Assembly (NCBI GenBank): GCA_029863245.1
Contig: JAOTVV010000016.1
Span: forward strand, 1 to 64,000
DNA length: 64,000 nucleotides
Direction of reading: 5' to 3'
Origin: Gemmatimonadota bacterium
GTDB lineage: Bacteria > Gemmatimonadota > Gemmatimonadetes > Gemmatimonadales > GWC2-71-9
In this document: positions 24,796-35,264 of the stretch, one piece after another
Numbering within the stretch: the stretch's first letter is position 1
Layout of the letters: every line of letters begins with the position of its first letter
Made by a program: the position numbers and the translations under genes
The notes under the pieces: model-generated
The model's input: the letters and a program-made list of their open reading frames with translations, nothing else
The model's database searches: none
Told to the model about the DNA's origin: nothing

Positions 24796-27090
24796 ATGCG
24801 CGTTCGTGCGATGTGGGGATGGTTGGTGCTGAGGCGACTCGCGTTCTCCTCCGTTCTTGTCGTTCTGCTTGCCATCGCGGCTGCCGAAGCGGTCCACGCC
24901 CAGGGAGTCCGCGATATCACGGGTACGGTTCTCTCTTTTCGCGATAGCTCAGCGCTCCCTGGGGTGCTGGTCGAGATCCCGACCCTGGGCCGAGCAGTCG
25001 TAACCGACAGCAGTGGCGCCTTTGACCTGCGGGCGGTCCCTCGGATTCGGGTACGACTCACGCTGAATCGGATCGGGGTTCGGCCGGACTCGGTGTGGCT
25101 CGAGCCCGACCAGGATGTCCTGCGGGTGTTCCTGGAGCTCGCACCGATCGCGCTCCCGGCGATCACAACCGAAGGACAACTCCAGGCCCGCACGCGCTTC
25201 GAACGGCAGGTGCAACCCAGCGTCGTCAGCATCGATCGCGAAACCATCACTCGGCTGCCGGCGCCGTTCGAGGCGGACGTCGTGCGCGTAGTCCAGATGC
25301 TCCCCGGGATCGTCGCGCTCAACGACTACACCGTGGGTTTCAACGTGCGCGGCGGCGAGCCGGACCAGAACCTGACCCTGCTCGACGGTGTCACGGTGTT
25401 CAATCCGTCGCACCTGGGCGGTCTGTTCAGCACCTTCGATACCGACGCCGTCGAGAACGTCGACTTCTTTGCTGGGGTATTTCCCGCTGGATACGGAGGA
25501 AGGCTGAGTAGCGTGCTGGACGTGTCCGTCCGTCCGGGCCGGCGCGATCGGTTTGGTGTGCGCGGAAGCATTTCGCTGCTGTCGAGCAAGGTGCTGGCCG
25601 AAGGTCCCATCGGCGGGACGGGCGCGACCTGGTTGGTGAGTGGCCGCCGTACCTACGCTGATGTCCTGGCCGGACTGCTCAGCGAGACGTCGTTGCCGTA
25701 CTACTTCGCCGATGCCCTGGGCAAGGTGCAGGTGCCGCTTGGCGAGCGCGCCACCCTCTCCCTCACCGGGTACTGGGGTCGGGATGTTCTCGACTGGACG
25801 TGGACGAAAGCGCGTCCGGGACAGGACGCCGTGCGGCTCGTGGCGGATTGGGGTAATCATCTCTTCGGGATCCGGTACGATCAACGTCTTGGGCCACACC
25901 GGCTCACGGTCGAAGGAGGCGTCACCGGCTTCACCGCCGGTGCGGGACTGGAGCCGGGGCTGTTCGCGGCGGAGAACACGGCGCGCCTCGTGTCGGGGCG
26001 CGCTCGAATGCTCCTGGCACCCCACCCCGCGCACGAAGTCCAGGTCGGCATCGGCGTCGAGGACTATCACCTGACGTACGGCGCCAAGTCGGAGAGTTTC
26101 GGGACGTCGTTCCTTGAGAGCGCGTTCCAGCCGCGTGTCTGGTCCGCGTTTGCCGACGAGCAGTGGCGCGTGGTTCCCGGGTTCCTCGTTCGTCCCGGCG
26201 TTCGCGTGGAAGCTGTCGAGGGTCCGGACGTGGTCAATCTCGCGCCGCGGCTCAGTGCCAAGGTGTTCGTCACCCCGGCGCTGGCCGTGACGGCCGCTGT
26301 GGGGCGATACCACCAGGCGCTCCACTCCCTGCGGGACCAGAATCTCCCCTGGAATGTGTTCGATCTCTGGATCGGGGCGGATTCGGCGATCGCGGTCGCG
26401 CGGTCGGACCAGGCGGTGGTGGGGCTGGAATGGTGGTTCGGCGACGCCGAATCGGTGTCCATCGAGGCGTACCGCAAGACCTTCACCGACATCGTCGACG
26501 CGAACCTCAACGAGGACCCCGCTGTCGCGGGCGACGAGACCATACCCGTGAGTGGCGACGCGTGGGGATTCGATGTATTGCTGCGCCGCCATTGGGGGCG
26601 GGTCACGGGCTGGATCGCGTACAGCCTCACCAAAGCGGTTCGACGGGCGAACGGTACCGAGTACCCGGCGGTACACGACCGGCGCCACACGGTGAATGTC
26701 GTGGTGCAGGCACCGGGTCCGTTGGGCAGTGACCTCGGCGTGCGGTGGGGCTACGGGTCCCCGCTTCCGTTCACCCCGTTCGTCGGGGAATGGGACCACC
26801 GCTATTACCGGGCTGCGACGCACACCTTCGACGATTTCGAGCGGGAGCCCATCGCGAGCCCGGTGCTGAACAGCGAACGATATCCGTACTACGGTCGCCT
26901 CGATGTGACCCTGCGCTGGGAGAAGCGCGCGTGGGGTGGTGTGCTGAAACCATACGTGCAGATCGCCAACGCGCTGAACCGTCGAAACGTGTTTCTGTAC
27001 TTCTACGACTTTGACGACGCACCCCCAACCCGGAGCGCCATCTCGCAACTGCCGCTGCTGCCCAGCTTCGGTATGGAGTTCGAGTTTTGA
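24796..27090 (+). CDS. TonB-dependent outer-membrane receptor with carboxypeptidase-like N-domain (764 aa)
   Basis: A signal peptide ends near VHAQG. A carboxypeptidase-regulatory-like domain spans about 40-115 (DITGTVLSFRDSSALPGVLV). The plug is at about 130-245 (VRVVQMLPGIVALNDYTVGF, NVRGGEPDQNLTLLDGVTVF, FPAGYGGRLSSVLDVS) and a barrel follows to the C-terminal phenylalanine (GMEFEF). No TonB box was identified. It would import a bulky substrate with energy from TonB. It overlaps the lipoprotein gene downstream, a pairing typical of FCB-group bacteria; the substrate cannot be told from sequence. Confidence 0.9.
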   Translation: MRVRAMWGWLVLRRLAFSSVLVVLLAIAAAEAVHAQGVRDITGTVLSFRDSSALPGVLVEIPTLGRAVVTDSSGAFDLRAVPRIRVRLTLNRIGVRPDSVWLEPDQDVLRVFLELAPIALPAITTEGQLQARTRFERQVQPSVVSIDRETITRLPAPFEADVVRVVQMLPGIVALNDYTVGFNVRGGEPDQNLTLLDGVTVFNPSHLGGLFSTFDTDAVENVDFFAGVFPAGYGGRLSSVLDVSVRPGRRDRFGVRGSISLLSSKVLAEGPIGGTGATWLVSGRRTYADVLAGLLSETSLPYYFADALGKVQVPLGERATLSLTGYWGRDVLDWTWTKARPGQDAVRLVADWGNHLFGIRYDQRLGPHRLTVEGGVTGFTAGAGLEPGLFAAENTARLVSGRARMLLAPHPAHEVQVGIGVEDYHLTYGAKSESFGTSFLESAFQPRVWSAFADEQWRVVPGFLVRPGVRVEAVEGPDVVNLAPRLSAKVFVTPALAVTAAVGRYHQALHSLRDQNLPWNVFDLWIGADSAIAVARSDQAVVGLEWWFGDAESVSIEAYRKTFTDIVDANLNEDPAVAGDETIPVSGDAWGFDVLLRRHWGRVTGWIAYSLTKAVRRANGTEYPAVHDRRHTVNVVVQAPGPLGSDLGVRWGYGSPLPFTPFVGEWDHRYYRAATHTFDDFEREPIASPVLNSERYPYYGRLDVTLRWEKRAWGGVLKPYVQIANALNRRNVFLYFYDFDDAPPTRSAISQLPLLPSFGMEFEF

Positions 27091-28358
27091 ACGTCATGTG
27101 TCGGTTCGCCCTCTTGGCGGCAACTGCGCTGTCGGCCGCCTGCGAGTTCGGTGAGGTCACCGTGCCGACAAGTGATCCCATGGTGATCGTGCAGGCAATC
27201 ATGCGCCCCGACATCGCGCGGCAGTGGCTGATCGTGGAACAGACGTTGACGGGATTGGCCGTGATCGACCGGGAGTCGATCGTGGTCCCGGGCACCCCGC
27301 TGCCGCTGCCGGTGTCCGGTGCGACGGTGACGGTCACCAACCGCACCGATCCCAATGACCCCTGTGGCACCACGGTCTTCACGGAAGACCCCGGCGTGCC
27401 GGACATCCCCATGGGGGCCGGTGTGTACTGGAGTCCAGACGGGTGTCCTATGATGCGGGCCGGTGACACCCTCGAGCTCCGCGTCGTCACACCGGGCGGT
27501 GCCGTGGTCACGGGAACCAGCGAGGTGCCTGGCGCCACCGCCTTTGTCATGCGGGTCGCCTCCACCGCGGTCGAGGTGCCGGGTCCCGTGCTCACGCTCA
27601 ACCGGGACGTCGACTCCTTGAAGGCCAACGCTGCGGTCATTGCGGGCCGGGCGCTACAGCTGGAAGTGCGACGGCCGACCGTTTCGGGATCGTCGGTTCC
27701 GGGGTTCTGGTTCGTCGTCGACTCGACCGCGATGACCGTGCCCGGTAACCTGCCGGACATCATTTCAGCGTTTCTGCAGGATACGTCCGGCATCCCTGAC
27801 GAGTTCCCGCCGGTGTTTGCAGCCGGTCGCTACTACGACGTAACCGTCGCGCTCGGCGACGCGCGGTACTTTGATTTCGTGCGATCGGGCAACATCCCGC
27901 CCTCCGGCCGCGGATTCGTCAACAACCTGCAAGGCGGGATGGGGGTGTTCGGGAGCCTCGTCGCCGCGACCAACGAGGTGAGGGTCGTGGGGAATCTGGA
28001 CGACGGTCGGGAAGGGCTCTACCGCGTAACCGGTGCTCTCTTTGGTGTCCCCGTCGACGCGACGCTCGAGCTCTACGTCGAGACCGCGGATGCCGACTCG
28101 ACGGAGCTCTCCGCGTTTGTGAGCGGCGCGTGGCTGAACGGATCCATCGATGAGAGCGCCGACGGTGTGTTCCGCGCTGACACCCTGTCGCTCGTGATCG
28201 AGCAACGTGTGTCAGCCGCGGGCGATTCCGTGTCGGCGTATCTGCTGGTGGGTCCTACGTCGCCGAGTACCGCAACCACGCTCACCGCGTACGATGCTGA
28301 GCTTCGGGTCGTGGATAGCCTGACGGTGGAAAGAGTCCCGCCCCTCCCGCAGCCTTGA
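27087..28358 (+). CDS. DUF4249-like lipoprotein paired with the TonB receptor (423 aa)
   Basis: TTG 27087 overlaps the receptor stop as TTGA and has GGAG 8 bases upstream; ATG 27096 would be 17 bases away. A lipobox LSAAC follows (Cys19 from TTG). The N-terminal beta domain follows the DUF4249 plan: an early VIVQAIMRPDIARQ strand, VSGATVTVTN, GVYWSP, GDTLELRVVTPGG and SEVPGA. These lipoproteins commonly sit beside TonB receptors and may cap them or bind substrate on the surface. The family assignment rests on pattern and context and is moderately sure. Confidence 0.7.
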   Translation: MNVMCRFALLAATALSAACEFGEVTVPTSDPMVIVQAIMRPDIARQWLIVEQTLTGLAVIDRESIVVPGTPLPLPVSGATVTVTNRTDPNDPCGTTVFTEDPGVPDIPMGAGVYWSPDGCPMMRAGDTLELRVVTPGGAVVTGTSEVPGATAFVMRVASTAVEVPGPVLTLNRDVDSLKANAAVIAGRALQLEVRRPTVSGSSVPGFWFVVDSTAMTVPGNLPDIISAFLQDTSGIPDEFPPVFAAGRYYDVTVALGDARYFDFVRSGNIPPSGRGFVNNLQGGMGVFGSLVAATNEVRVVGNLDDGREGLYRVTGALFGVPVDATLELYVETADADSTELSAFVSGAWLNGSIDESADGVFRADTLSLVIEQRVSAAGDSVSAYLLVGPTSPSTATTLTAYDAELRVVDSLTVERVPPLPQP

Positions 28359-28429
28359 GTCCAGGTCGCTACGCTGGAGGGCTCACCCCGAGTCTCTGAC
28401 GGGCGGCGCGTGGCGATCGCCAACCCCCC

Positions 28430-29401
28430 TCATTCAGTAGCGGCCTCGGGCTCCAATAACGAATCGACTTCGGCCCGAGCGGCAGCGTAGGCGGTAACAT
28501 CGGCATCCAGCGCTTCCAGCAGCTCGGCCAACTCCTCACGGGCCGGATCGGCATCGACGGTTTCGGCCCGGAGCCGATACAACACACTCACCCCCTGCCG
28601 GAACCGGGAGGCCAGGCCATCGTGGAGCGACGTCACGCGGTCGATGGCGGCCTCGTCGAGCACGGCGGCGAGACCATGGTCGAGGTCCGAGAGGTCGATC
28701 GCCGCGCGACACGCATGGGTGAGGAGCTGTTCCACGTCCCTCTTGCACGCACCTCCGGCCGGACCGCGCCGCAGGGCCCGATAGACGGGCTCGGCCGCTT
28801 GTACCAGACTGGAGAGGAGATCGCGAGCGGTTCCGAGTGGCAACGCGGCGAATGTCGTAACGATCAGATCTTCCACCGGCGCCGGGAACACGGCGCGACG
28901 GCGAGGGCTGGCGATCGCCGGATCGCGCAAGCGCACTTGTGCCGCCAGCAGGAGCAGGAGGCCCATCAACGGACTGGTCCAAACGAGCATGGGTTCCGCG
29001 ATCCGACCGGCCCACGTTCCGACCAGGACCATGACGCCGAGCAGAACGTAGAGCGAAGCCGGGGCCGACGCCCACGTCGTTCCCGCCGTCCGAGCCACCG
29101 CCGGCACGTCGTGAAGTGCAAGACGCCGTACCACCGCGTCAGCCGCCGCGGCGGGCACGCGAATCAGCGCACGGTGACCCGCCGCCACCAGATCCCGTCC
29201 CTCGCGGTGAGCGTGACCCGCGAGAAGCGGTTCGAGCGCGGACAGCACATGACGCGTGTCGTGCCGGGCCTCGGTGGGCTTTACGAAGATCAACGTGTCG
29301 CCGACCGCCTGGGCGGTGCCGCCGCACGCGGGGCAGACGCTCAGTCCGAACGGTTCGGGTGCACCGCAGATCACGCAGACCGTCACGAGGGTGTCGGTCA
29401 T
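28430..29401 (-). CDS. Zinc-ribbon membrane protein (323 aa)
   Basis: The N-terminus is a zinc ribbon (CVICGAP and CPACGG, about residues 9-28). A soluble region follows, then two transmembrane helices at about 112-155 (SLYVLLGVMVLVGTWAGRI and SPLMGLLLLLAAQ). The C-terminal 160 residues are helical and cytoplasmic, with one further cysteine. Its start overlaps the stop of the upstream TPR gene (ATGA, 29398-29401), so the two form an operon. No family was recognised; zinc-ribbon plus helical bundle suggests a scaffold or sensor rather than an enzyme. Confidence 0.7.
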   Translation of the reverse strand: MTDTLVTVCVICGAPEPFGLSVCPACGGTAQAVGDTLIFVKPTEARHDTRHVLSALEPLLAGHAHREGRDLVAAGHRALIRVPAAAADAVVRRLALHDVPAVARTAGTTWASAPASLYVLLGVMVLVGTWAGRIAEPMLVWTSPLMGLLLLLAAQVRLRDPAIASPRRRAVFPAPVEDLIVTTFAALPLGTARDLLSSLVQAAEPVYRALRRGPAGGACKRDVEQLLTHACRAAIDLSDLDHGLAAVLDEAAIDRVTSLHDGLASRFRQGVSVLYRLRAETVDADPAREELAELLEALDADVTAYAAARAEVDSLLEPEAATE

Positions 29402-29967
29402 TGGGTGTCAATCTCCTCGAGCATCCGTTTGGCGCTTCGCGTCCAGCCGTCATTCTGGTCGTAATGCCGGAGGAATTCTCGCAAGTGGGTTTCGGCGAGG
29501 CCGTAGTCACCGAGGGCGTAGCGTGCGGCCCCGGCGTGGTACAGCGCCTGGTAGTGGTTGGGCCAGAACTCGATCACCAACTCCATGATCGGCCCGGCGG
29601 ATCGGTCATCGCCCATGTCCGCAATCGGGTGACCGATGGCAAACACGACCCCCGCCGCCTTCCACCGCTCGTTCCCTTGGAGTGCGAGGATCACGTCGCG
29701 CGCCTCCTCGATCCGTCCGGCGAGTGCCCAGCACGCGGCACTGTACCCGGCACCGCCGCGTGACGTGGGTGGAGGGGTCTGTCGGTGGAGGGTTTCCACC
29801 TCGAGCGTGTTGCAGAATGGCTTCACGTGACTGAACCAGACCGCGCCGTCTTGTGTGGGATCGCCCGCCAGGACGTAGGACGTCGCGCCGACCGGCACGG
29901 GGCCGCGGATCACCGCGTACACACTGATGGCGATGTAGGTGATGCCAACCAGGTACAGCAGCCGCAT
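29398..29967 (-). CDS. Membrane-anchored TPR-like protein (189 aa)
   Basis: One N-terminal transmembrane helix (about 3-20, LLYLVGITYIAISVYAVI) is followed by a periplasmic helical-repeat domain. The last 60 residues carry a TPR-type pair (YHAGAARYALGDYGLAETHL, REFLRHYDQND). It is translationally coupled to the zinc-ribbon membrane protein. The long upstream spacer holds a 27-bp dyad (30082-30108) that may control the operon. Probably an interaction module in the envelope. Confidence 0.65.
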   Translation of the reverse strand: MRLLYLVGITYIAISVYAVIRGPVPVGATSYVLAGDPTQDGAVWFSHVKPFCNTLEVETLHRQTPPPTSRGGAGYSAACWALAGRIEEARDVILALQGNERWKAAGVVFAIGHPIADMGDDRSAGPIMELVIEFWPNHYQALYHAGAARYALGDYGLAETHLREFLRHYDQNDGWTRSAKRMLEEIDTQ

Positions 29968-30081
29968 GGGCGTCTCGTCCGGGTTGTGGGTTCAACCAGG
30001 GTGACGATCCGGGAGGGCGGCTTTGCACACCCCCGGCTCCCAATTGCCAAGGAGCAAACGGCGTGCCGCGTGTGATGTCCC

Positions 30082-30108
30082 CTAACTGATTGTTTTACAA
30101 CCGGTTAG
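30082..30108. promoter_or_regulatory. 27-bp imperfect dyad, candidate operator
   Basis: Outer arms CTAAC/GTTAG and inner arms TTGT/ACAA share one centre (30095); 10 of 12 arm positions pair by Watson-Crick rules and one more is a G-T wobble. It is strongly AT-rich against its surroundings and lies 115-140 bp before the TPR gene. It matches the dyad at 5288-5314 at 19 of 27 positions, suggesting a common regulator. Confidence 0.45.
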
Positions 30109-30226
30109 ACGGGATGTGGGGAGACGAGGTGCGGGCGATGGAGGAACACTGCCGCGTGTGGTGCGAATTGCGACAACGGTGGCGTGCGGCCTACGGCAAT
30201 TCTCGCGTGTTCACACGGTTGTCCGG

Positions 30227-30242
30227 CGGCGACGCGTCGCCG
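30227..30242 (-). terminator. 16-bp GC palindrome downstream of the phosphatase gene
   Basis: CGGCGA-CGCG-TCGCCG is perfectly self-complementary and lies 33 bases after the stop of the minus-strand phosphatase gene. It can fold as a 6-bp hairpin with a 4-base loop. No T-run is present, so it may instead be a protein-binding site. Confidence 0.35.
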
Positions 30243-30274
30243 TCCCGTCCCCGTCGTGGTCGCGCCCCGCGCGA

Positions 30275-31162
30275 CTACGGATGACAGGCCCCGCTTCCGA
30301 CATCGACGAACTGTCCACCACCGGCCGGAATGAAGTCCCAGTCGTAACCCGTTGACCGCAGTGTCAGCTTCAAGACGCCATAGGTGTCACTGTTGCGGCT
30401 GTCGCTGTTTGCGACCAGAGCTGCGAAGTCTCTGAGCGTCTTGCCCCCTGTCCCCGCGACGAACTCACGGATCCCTCGCACCGCATCGGGAGCTCCTGTC
30501 GGCGTTTGCGGCGCGAAGCGCTCGTAGTTGTGGTCGTGCCCGTTCACCACCACATCGACCCCGGCGTCGTACAGCGCCTCCCAGATGGATTGCATGGCGT
30601 CGTCGTTCCCGTGTTGGCCGGAACTGAAGCGCGGATGGTGCCAGTACGCCACCGTGCAGATCGCGGGGTGGGCTGCGAGATCGCCGCGGAGCCATTGCAG
30701 TTGGGGCGAGTCGGGGTCGACATCGATGTTGCTATTCAGCGCAATGACGTGCCAGCTCCCGAGCTCGTAGGAGTAGTAGCCCTCGCCGGGGTTACCGGCG
30801 TTCGCGCCGAAGTAGGCGAAGTAGGCGGCCCCACCCGGCGTGTGGTAGTCGTGATTGCCCGGTGACGGGCGCGTGCGTGCGGCGTGCCGGCCCCAGGTCG
30901 GATCGTAGCAGTCGGCGAACTGCTGGGCGGTGCCATCGGGGTATGCATTGTCGCCGGCCGTGAAGACGGTGCCCGGGATGGTGTCGAGCACCCGCGCCGT
31001 CTCTTCGTGGGCGCTCTCGCCACATGCGGCAATGTCCCCTGCTCCAACCAGGGTCGCGGACGGCTCGGGATTGCCGTTGGGTCCGGGCAGGTCGTCGGCA
31101 CATGCAATACCCGCCAGCAGCAGAGCGGTCGCCGCGAGCCGATATGAGAAGCGATTCGTCAC
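30275..31162 (-). CDS. Secreted metallophosphoesterase, purple-acid-phosphatase-like (295 aa)
   Basis: A phosphomonoesterase-type metalloenzyme of the calcineurin superfamily. Motifs appear in order: GAGDIAAC, FTAGDNAYPDG, SPGNHDYHTPGG, AYWHHPRFS and NGHDHNYERFAP, which is the layout of secreted purple-acid-phosphatase-like enzymes. A lipobox-like GIAC near residue 20 suggests a lipoprotein. I chose GTG 31162 because GAGG is 9 bases upstream; the TTG at 31171 directly abuts GAGG and has no spacing. It probably releases phosphate from organic esters outside the cytoplasm. No phosphate-regulon site was recognised upstream. Confidence 0.85.
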   Translation of the reverse strand: MTNRFSYRLAATALLLAGIACADDLPGPNGNPEPSATLVGAGDIAACGESAHEETARVLDTIPGTVFTAGDNAYPDGTAQQFADCYDPTWGRHAARTRPSPGNHDYHTPGGAAYFAYFGANAGNPGEGYYSYELGSWHVIALNSNIDVDPDSPQLQWLRGDLAAHPAICTVAYWHHPRFSSGQHGNDDAMQSIWEALYDAGVDVVVNGHDHNYERFAPQTPTGAPDAVRGIREFVAGTGGKTLRDFAALVANSDSRNSDTYGVLKLTLRSTGYDWDFIPAGGGQFVDVGSGACHP

Positions 31163-31349
31163 GGTGGGCAACCTCGACTAGGCATGAAGTGTTCTAACGG
31201 TATCTCGCTTCGGCACTGGAGCGTGTGGCGGTGATCACACGTTACCAGGCCGGATCGTGTCCGTCTTGAAGGACACCCTGAATGCACACCACGCCCCACG
31301 ACCGCATTCACGATCGAGGGGCGTGTCCTGCTACGAAGCAACTCTTGCC

Positions 31350-31805
31350 TTACGCGGCCTTGAGCTCGGACGTGCAGCTCGAGCAGCGGGTGGCCTTGAT
31401 TGCCACCTTCGTGAGGCAATACGGACATTCCTTCTTGTCCGGTGGGGGCGGAGCGGCCTCTTCCTTCTGCTGCATGCGCATGAGGCCTCTCACCAAGAGG
31501 AAGACGGCAAACGCCACGATCAGGAAGCTCACGATGTTGTCGATGAACATTCCGTAATTGACCGTGACCGCGCCCGCCTCGGCGGCCGCGTCGGGCGTCA
31601 GGTACGGCCCGGGGACGTCACCTGCCTTGACCACGGCAAACAGGTTGGAAAAGCTCACGTTGCCGAGCAGGATGCCGATCGGCGGCATGATGATGTCGGA
31701 CACGAGCGATTTCACGATCGTGCCGAACGCACCACCGATGATGATACCAACGGCCATGTCGACGACGTTTCCGCGCATGGCGAACGCCTTGAAATCTTTC
31801 AGCAC
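31350..31805 (-). CDS. mscL: Large-conductance mechanosensitive channel with zinc-ribbon tail (151 aa)
   Basis: It opens under membrane tension to release solutes during hypo-osmotic shock. The conserved start [20 protein letters not shown] leads into TM1 and [20 protein letters not shown]2 is [16 protein letters not shown]. After [16 protein letters not shown] the C-terminal helix of ordinary MscL is replaced or extended by a zinc ribbon (CPYC and CSSC, about residues 127-146). GTG 31805 was chosen because AGGAG lies 7 bases before it and the family similarity starts there. It is immediately downstream of the OmpA gene but separated by a strong hairpin. Confidence 0.95.
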   Translation of the reverse strand: MLKDFKAFAMRGNVVDMAVGIIIGGAFGTIVKSLVSDIIMPPIGILLGNVSFSNLFAVVKAGDVPGPYLTPDAAAEAGAVTVNYGMFIDNIVSFLIVAFAVFLLVRGLMRMQQKEEAAPPPPDKKECPYCLTKVAIKATRCSSCTSELKAA

Positions 31806-31841
31806 TCTGCAACTCCTATGCTGGGATGATGGATGAACCAC

Positions 31842-31882
31842 GGCGGGCGCCGCGCGCATGAGGTCGCTGCGCGGCGCCCGCC
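31842..31882 (-). terminator. Perfect 14-bp hairpin between the OmpA and mscL genes
   Basis: GGCGGGCGCCGCGC and its exact complement flank a 13-nt loop, just after the OmpA stop and before mscL on the same strand. No T-run. It probably reduces read-through into mscL. Confidence 0.65.
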
Positions 31883-31891
31883 GACTCGTTG

Positions 31892-33334
31892 TTACTGATC
31901 CAACCGCTGCAGCTCCACGCGGCGGTTCTGAGCGCGACCGTCACGCGTGCCGTTGTCGGCCACGGGATTGTCTGGGCCGTACCCCCTCGCCTCGAGCTGG
32001 TTGGCCGCCACGCCCTGCTGCACGAGGTAGGCGACGACCGACTCCGCACGCCGCTGAGAGAGTCCCATGTTGTACGCGCGTGACCCGGTGTTGTCGGTAT
32101 GCCCCCCCACCTCGACGCGCACCTCGGGGTTACCCTGCAGGGTCTCCCCGACGCGGGTGAGGATCATCCGTGCCTGCGCCGTGAGCTGCGCGCTGTTCGT
32201 CTCGAAGTTGACCCCCTCCAGTACGATCCGCGTCTCGGCTTCCCGGAAGAGTATCGGGCATCCGGTCTGATCGACCTGGGTGTTGGCGGTGGTGTCCGGA
32301 CAGCGATCGATGCCGTTCGGCACACCGTCGTTGTCGCTGTCGCTCGGGCAGCCCTGCGCATCGACCGTCGCGCCGGCCGGGGTGTTGGGGCAGCGGTCCA
32401 GGACGTCGGGCACACCGTCCCGATCCGCATCCAGGGCGCAGCCGTTGCCGTCGACCTGGGCGCCGCGCGGCGTGTTGGGACACCGGTCCGCCGTGTCGGG
32501 CACGCCGTCGCTGTCCGCGTCGGGGACGCAACCACTCGCATTGACCGCGGTCCCGCGCGGCGTGTTGGGACACTGGTCCGCCGAGTCACGCACACCGTCG
32601 CCGTCCGAGTCGAGTGGACAGCCTTCGGCGTCAACCCGCTCGCCGGTCGGCGTGTCGGGACACCGATCCTGGAAGTTGGGCACGCCGTCCCCGTCTGCAT
32701 CGAGGGGGCAGCCCCGGTTGTCGACCGGCTCGCCGGCCGGCGTTCCCCCGCACGCGTCCCGCTTGTCGCTCACGCCGTCGCCATCGGTATCGGCGGCGCG
32801 ACTGCCGAGGAGGATGCCCACGCCTCCCTGCGCGCCAAAGTTCCAGTTCTTGTCGGCCCCGTTCTCCGGTGACAGCACATAATCAGCGAGCCCCTCGATA
32901 CGGGCAAACACCACGTCGGACAGCCAGAACCGGAAGCCGAACAAACCGTTCACGCCGAAGTCGGTCGCGTCGGTGTTGTCGTAGATGTTGTAGACTCCGC
33001 CGGCGCCGATCAGCATCGAGACGCGATCATGCAGCGGGGCGTTGTACACGAGACGGGCATGGACCGGGATGTACTTGAGGTTGCCTCCGGCGTCCAGCTC
33101 CGCCTGCGTATAGGATCCCGTTGCCTCGAGTTCCAGATTCGGCACGAAGAAGACGCCCAAGCGGCCGCCGAACCCGATGTGGTCTTTGAGCGTCAGGGTG
33201 CTGTCGAACCACGTGTACCGGGCGAACGCGCCCAGCTCCACGGCGCCCGGACGCTGGGCAAACGCGGGCGTCGCCAGTGCTGCCAGACCAACGGCAGTCA
33301 CCACGGCGCTCCGTTTCAACCATTTCCTCTGCAT
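31892..33334 (-). CDS. OmpA-family outer-membrane protein with thrombospondin type-3 repeats (480 aa)
   Basis: AGGAGG lies 7 bases before ATG 33334, and the signal peptide ends at PAFAQR; the 68 extra residues of the longer frame were discarded. An N-terminal barrel of about 190 residues ([20 protein letters not shown]) is followed by six calcium-binding type-3 repeats (DxDxDGVxDxxDxCPxTPxG) at about 195-360. An OmpA peptidoglycan-binding domain follows at about 370-480 ([37 protein letters not shown]). It anchors the outer membrane to peptidoglycan, with a rigid Ca2+ stalk between. It is separated from mscL by a hairpin and lies downstream of the response-regulator gene. Confidence 0.92.
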   Translation of the reverse strand: MQRKWLKRSAVVTAVGLAALATPAFAQRPGAVELGAFARYTWFDSTLTLKDHIGFGGRLGVFFVPNLELEATGSYTQAELDAGGNLKYIPVHARLVYNAPLHDRVSMLIGAGGVYNIYDNTDATDFGVNGLFGFRFWLSDVVFARIEGLADYVLSPENGADKNWNFGAQGGVGILLGSRAADTDGDGVSDKRDACGGTPAGEPVDNRGCPLDADGDGVPNFQDRCPDTPTGERVDAEGCPLDSDGDGVRDSADQCPNTPRGTAVNASGCVPDADSDGVPDTADRCPNTPRGAQVDGNGCALDADRDGVPDVLDRCPNTPAGATVDAQGCPSDSDNDGVPNGIDRCPDTTANTQVDQTGCPILFREAETRIVLEGVNFETNSAQLTAQARMILTRVGETLQGNPEVRVEVGGHTDNTGSRAYNMGLSQRRAESVVAYLVQQGVAANQLEARGYGPDNPVADNGTRDGRAQNRRVELQRLDQ

Positions 33335-33544
33335 CAAGTTGCCTCCTTGGAAGATCGATCGCGAATTCGCCCTGGCGAAGAGCAAGGCGTATACCAGAAT
33401 ATAAGTCTCTGCGGCAAAAAGGTTTACAAGGTTGGCACCCGAGCCGGTACCCAGCGGGCGTTGTTTCATTCCGGAATCGATCACGTCAGAATGGGACGTG
33501 AGCACGGGTGACGGAGCGAGAACGGGCGTCGAAAACACTCCGCG

Positions 33545-35005
<1,461 letters not shown>

Positions 35006-35099
35006 GTGTCGGCCCGTTCGGTTCGCACAAATGTACTCGCCGGCGCGGGATTTGACAGTCCGGCAAATCTCAGCGATCCGTCCGAAGGCCGGGACCGAA

Positions 35100-35167
35100 T
35101 CGGAACGACAGCGGACGGTTTTCGGAACGACCATCCCGTTCTGATACGCTCCGGAGCAGCTCGTTCC
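35100..35167. promoter_or_regulatory. TCGGAACGAC repeats in the divergent signalling promoter region
   Basis: TCGGAACGAC occurs at 35100-35109 and 35122-35131, exactly 22 bp (about two helical turns) apart. A third half-site, TCGTTCC, lies inverted at 35161-35167. The sites fall between the divergent response-regulator and Hpt-like genes and could be where that regulator or another factor binds. No sigma-54 -24/-12 element was recognised here. Confidence 0.4.
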
Positions 35168-35264
35168 AGCAAATCCGTCCCTGGCCCTGGAGTTGCACGG
35201 GGAGCACGCGGCGCACCCGGTACGACGATCGCGGCGCGCCGTGAACCGAAACGCCGTGACGGTT

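Larger units (their letters stand above)
29968..30274. other. 307-bp intergenic region with a regulatory dyad and a GC palindrome
   Basis: No convincing gene. A 64-codon frame at 30090-30284 lacks a ribosome-binding site, runs through both palindromes and looks random. The stretch holds the 27-bp dyad at 30082-30108 and the 16-bp palindrome at 30227-30242. Confidence 0.6.

Noticed and set aside
28411..28422. TGGCGATCGCCA palindrome between convergent genes
   Set aside because: Perfect but too short for a stable hairpin loop, and the GCGATCGC core is expected at times in GC-rich DNA; no second copy with context was found.
30090..30284. 64-codon frame in the 307-bp spacer
   Set aside because: No ribosome-binding site, spans two palindromes and has a low-complexity Arg/Pro tail.
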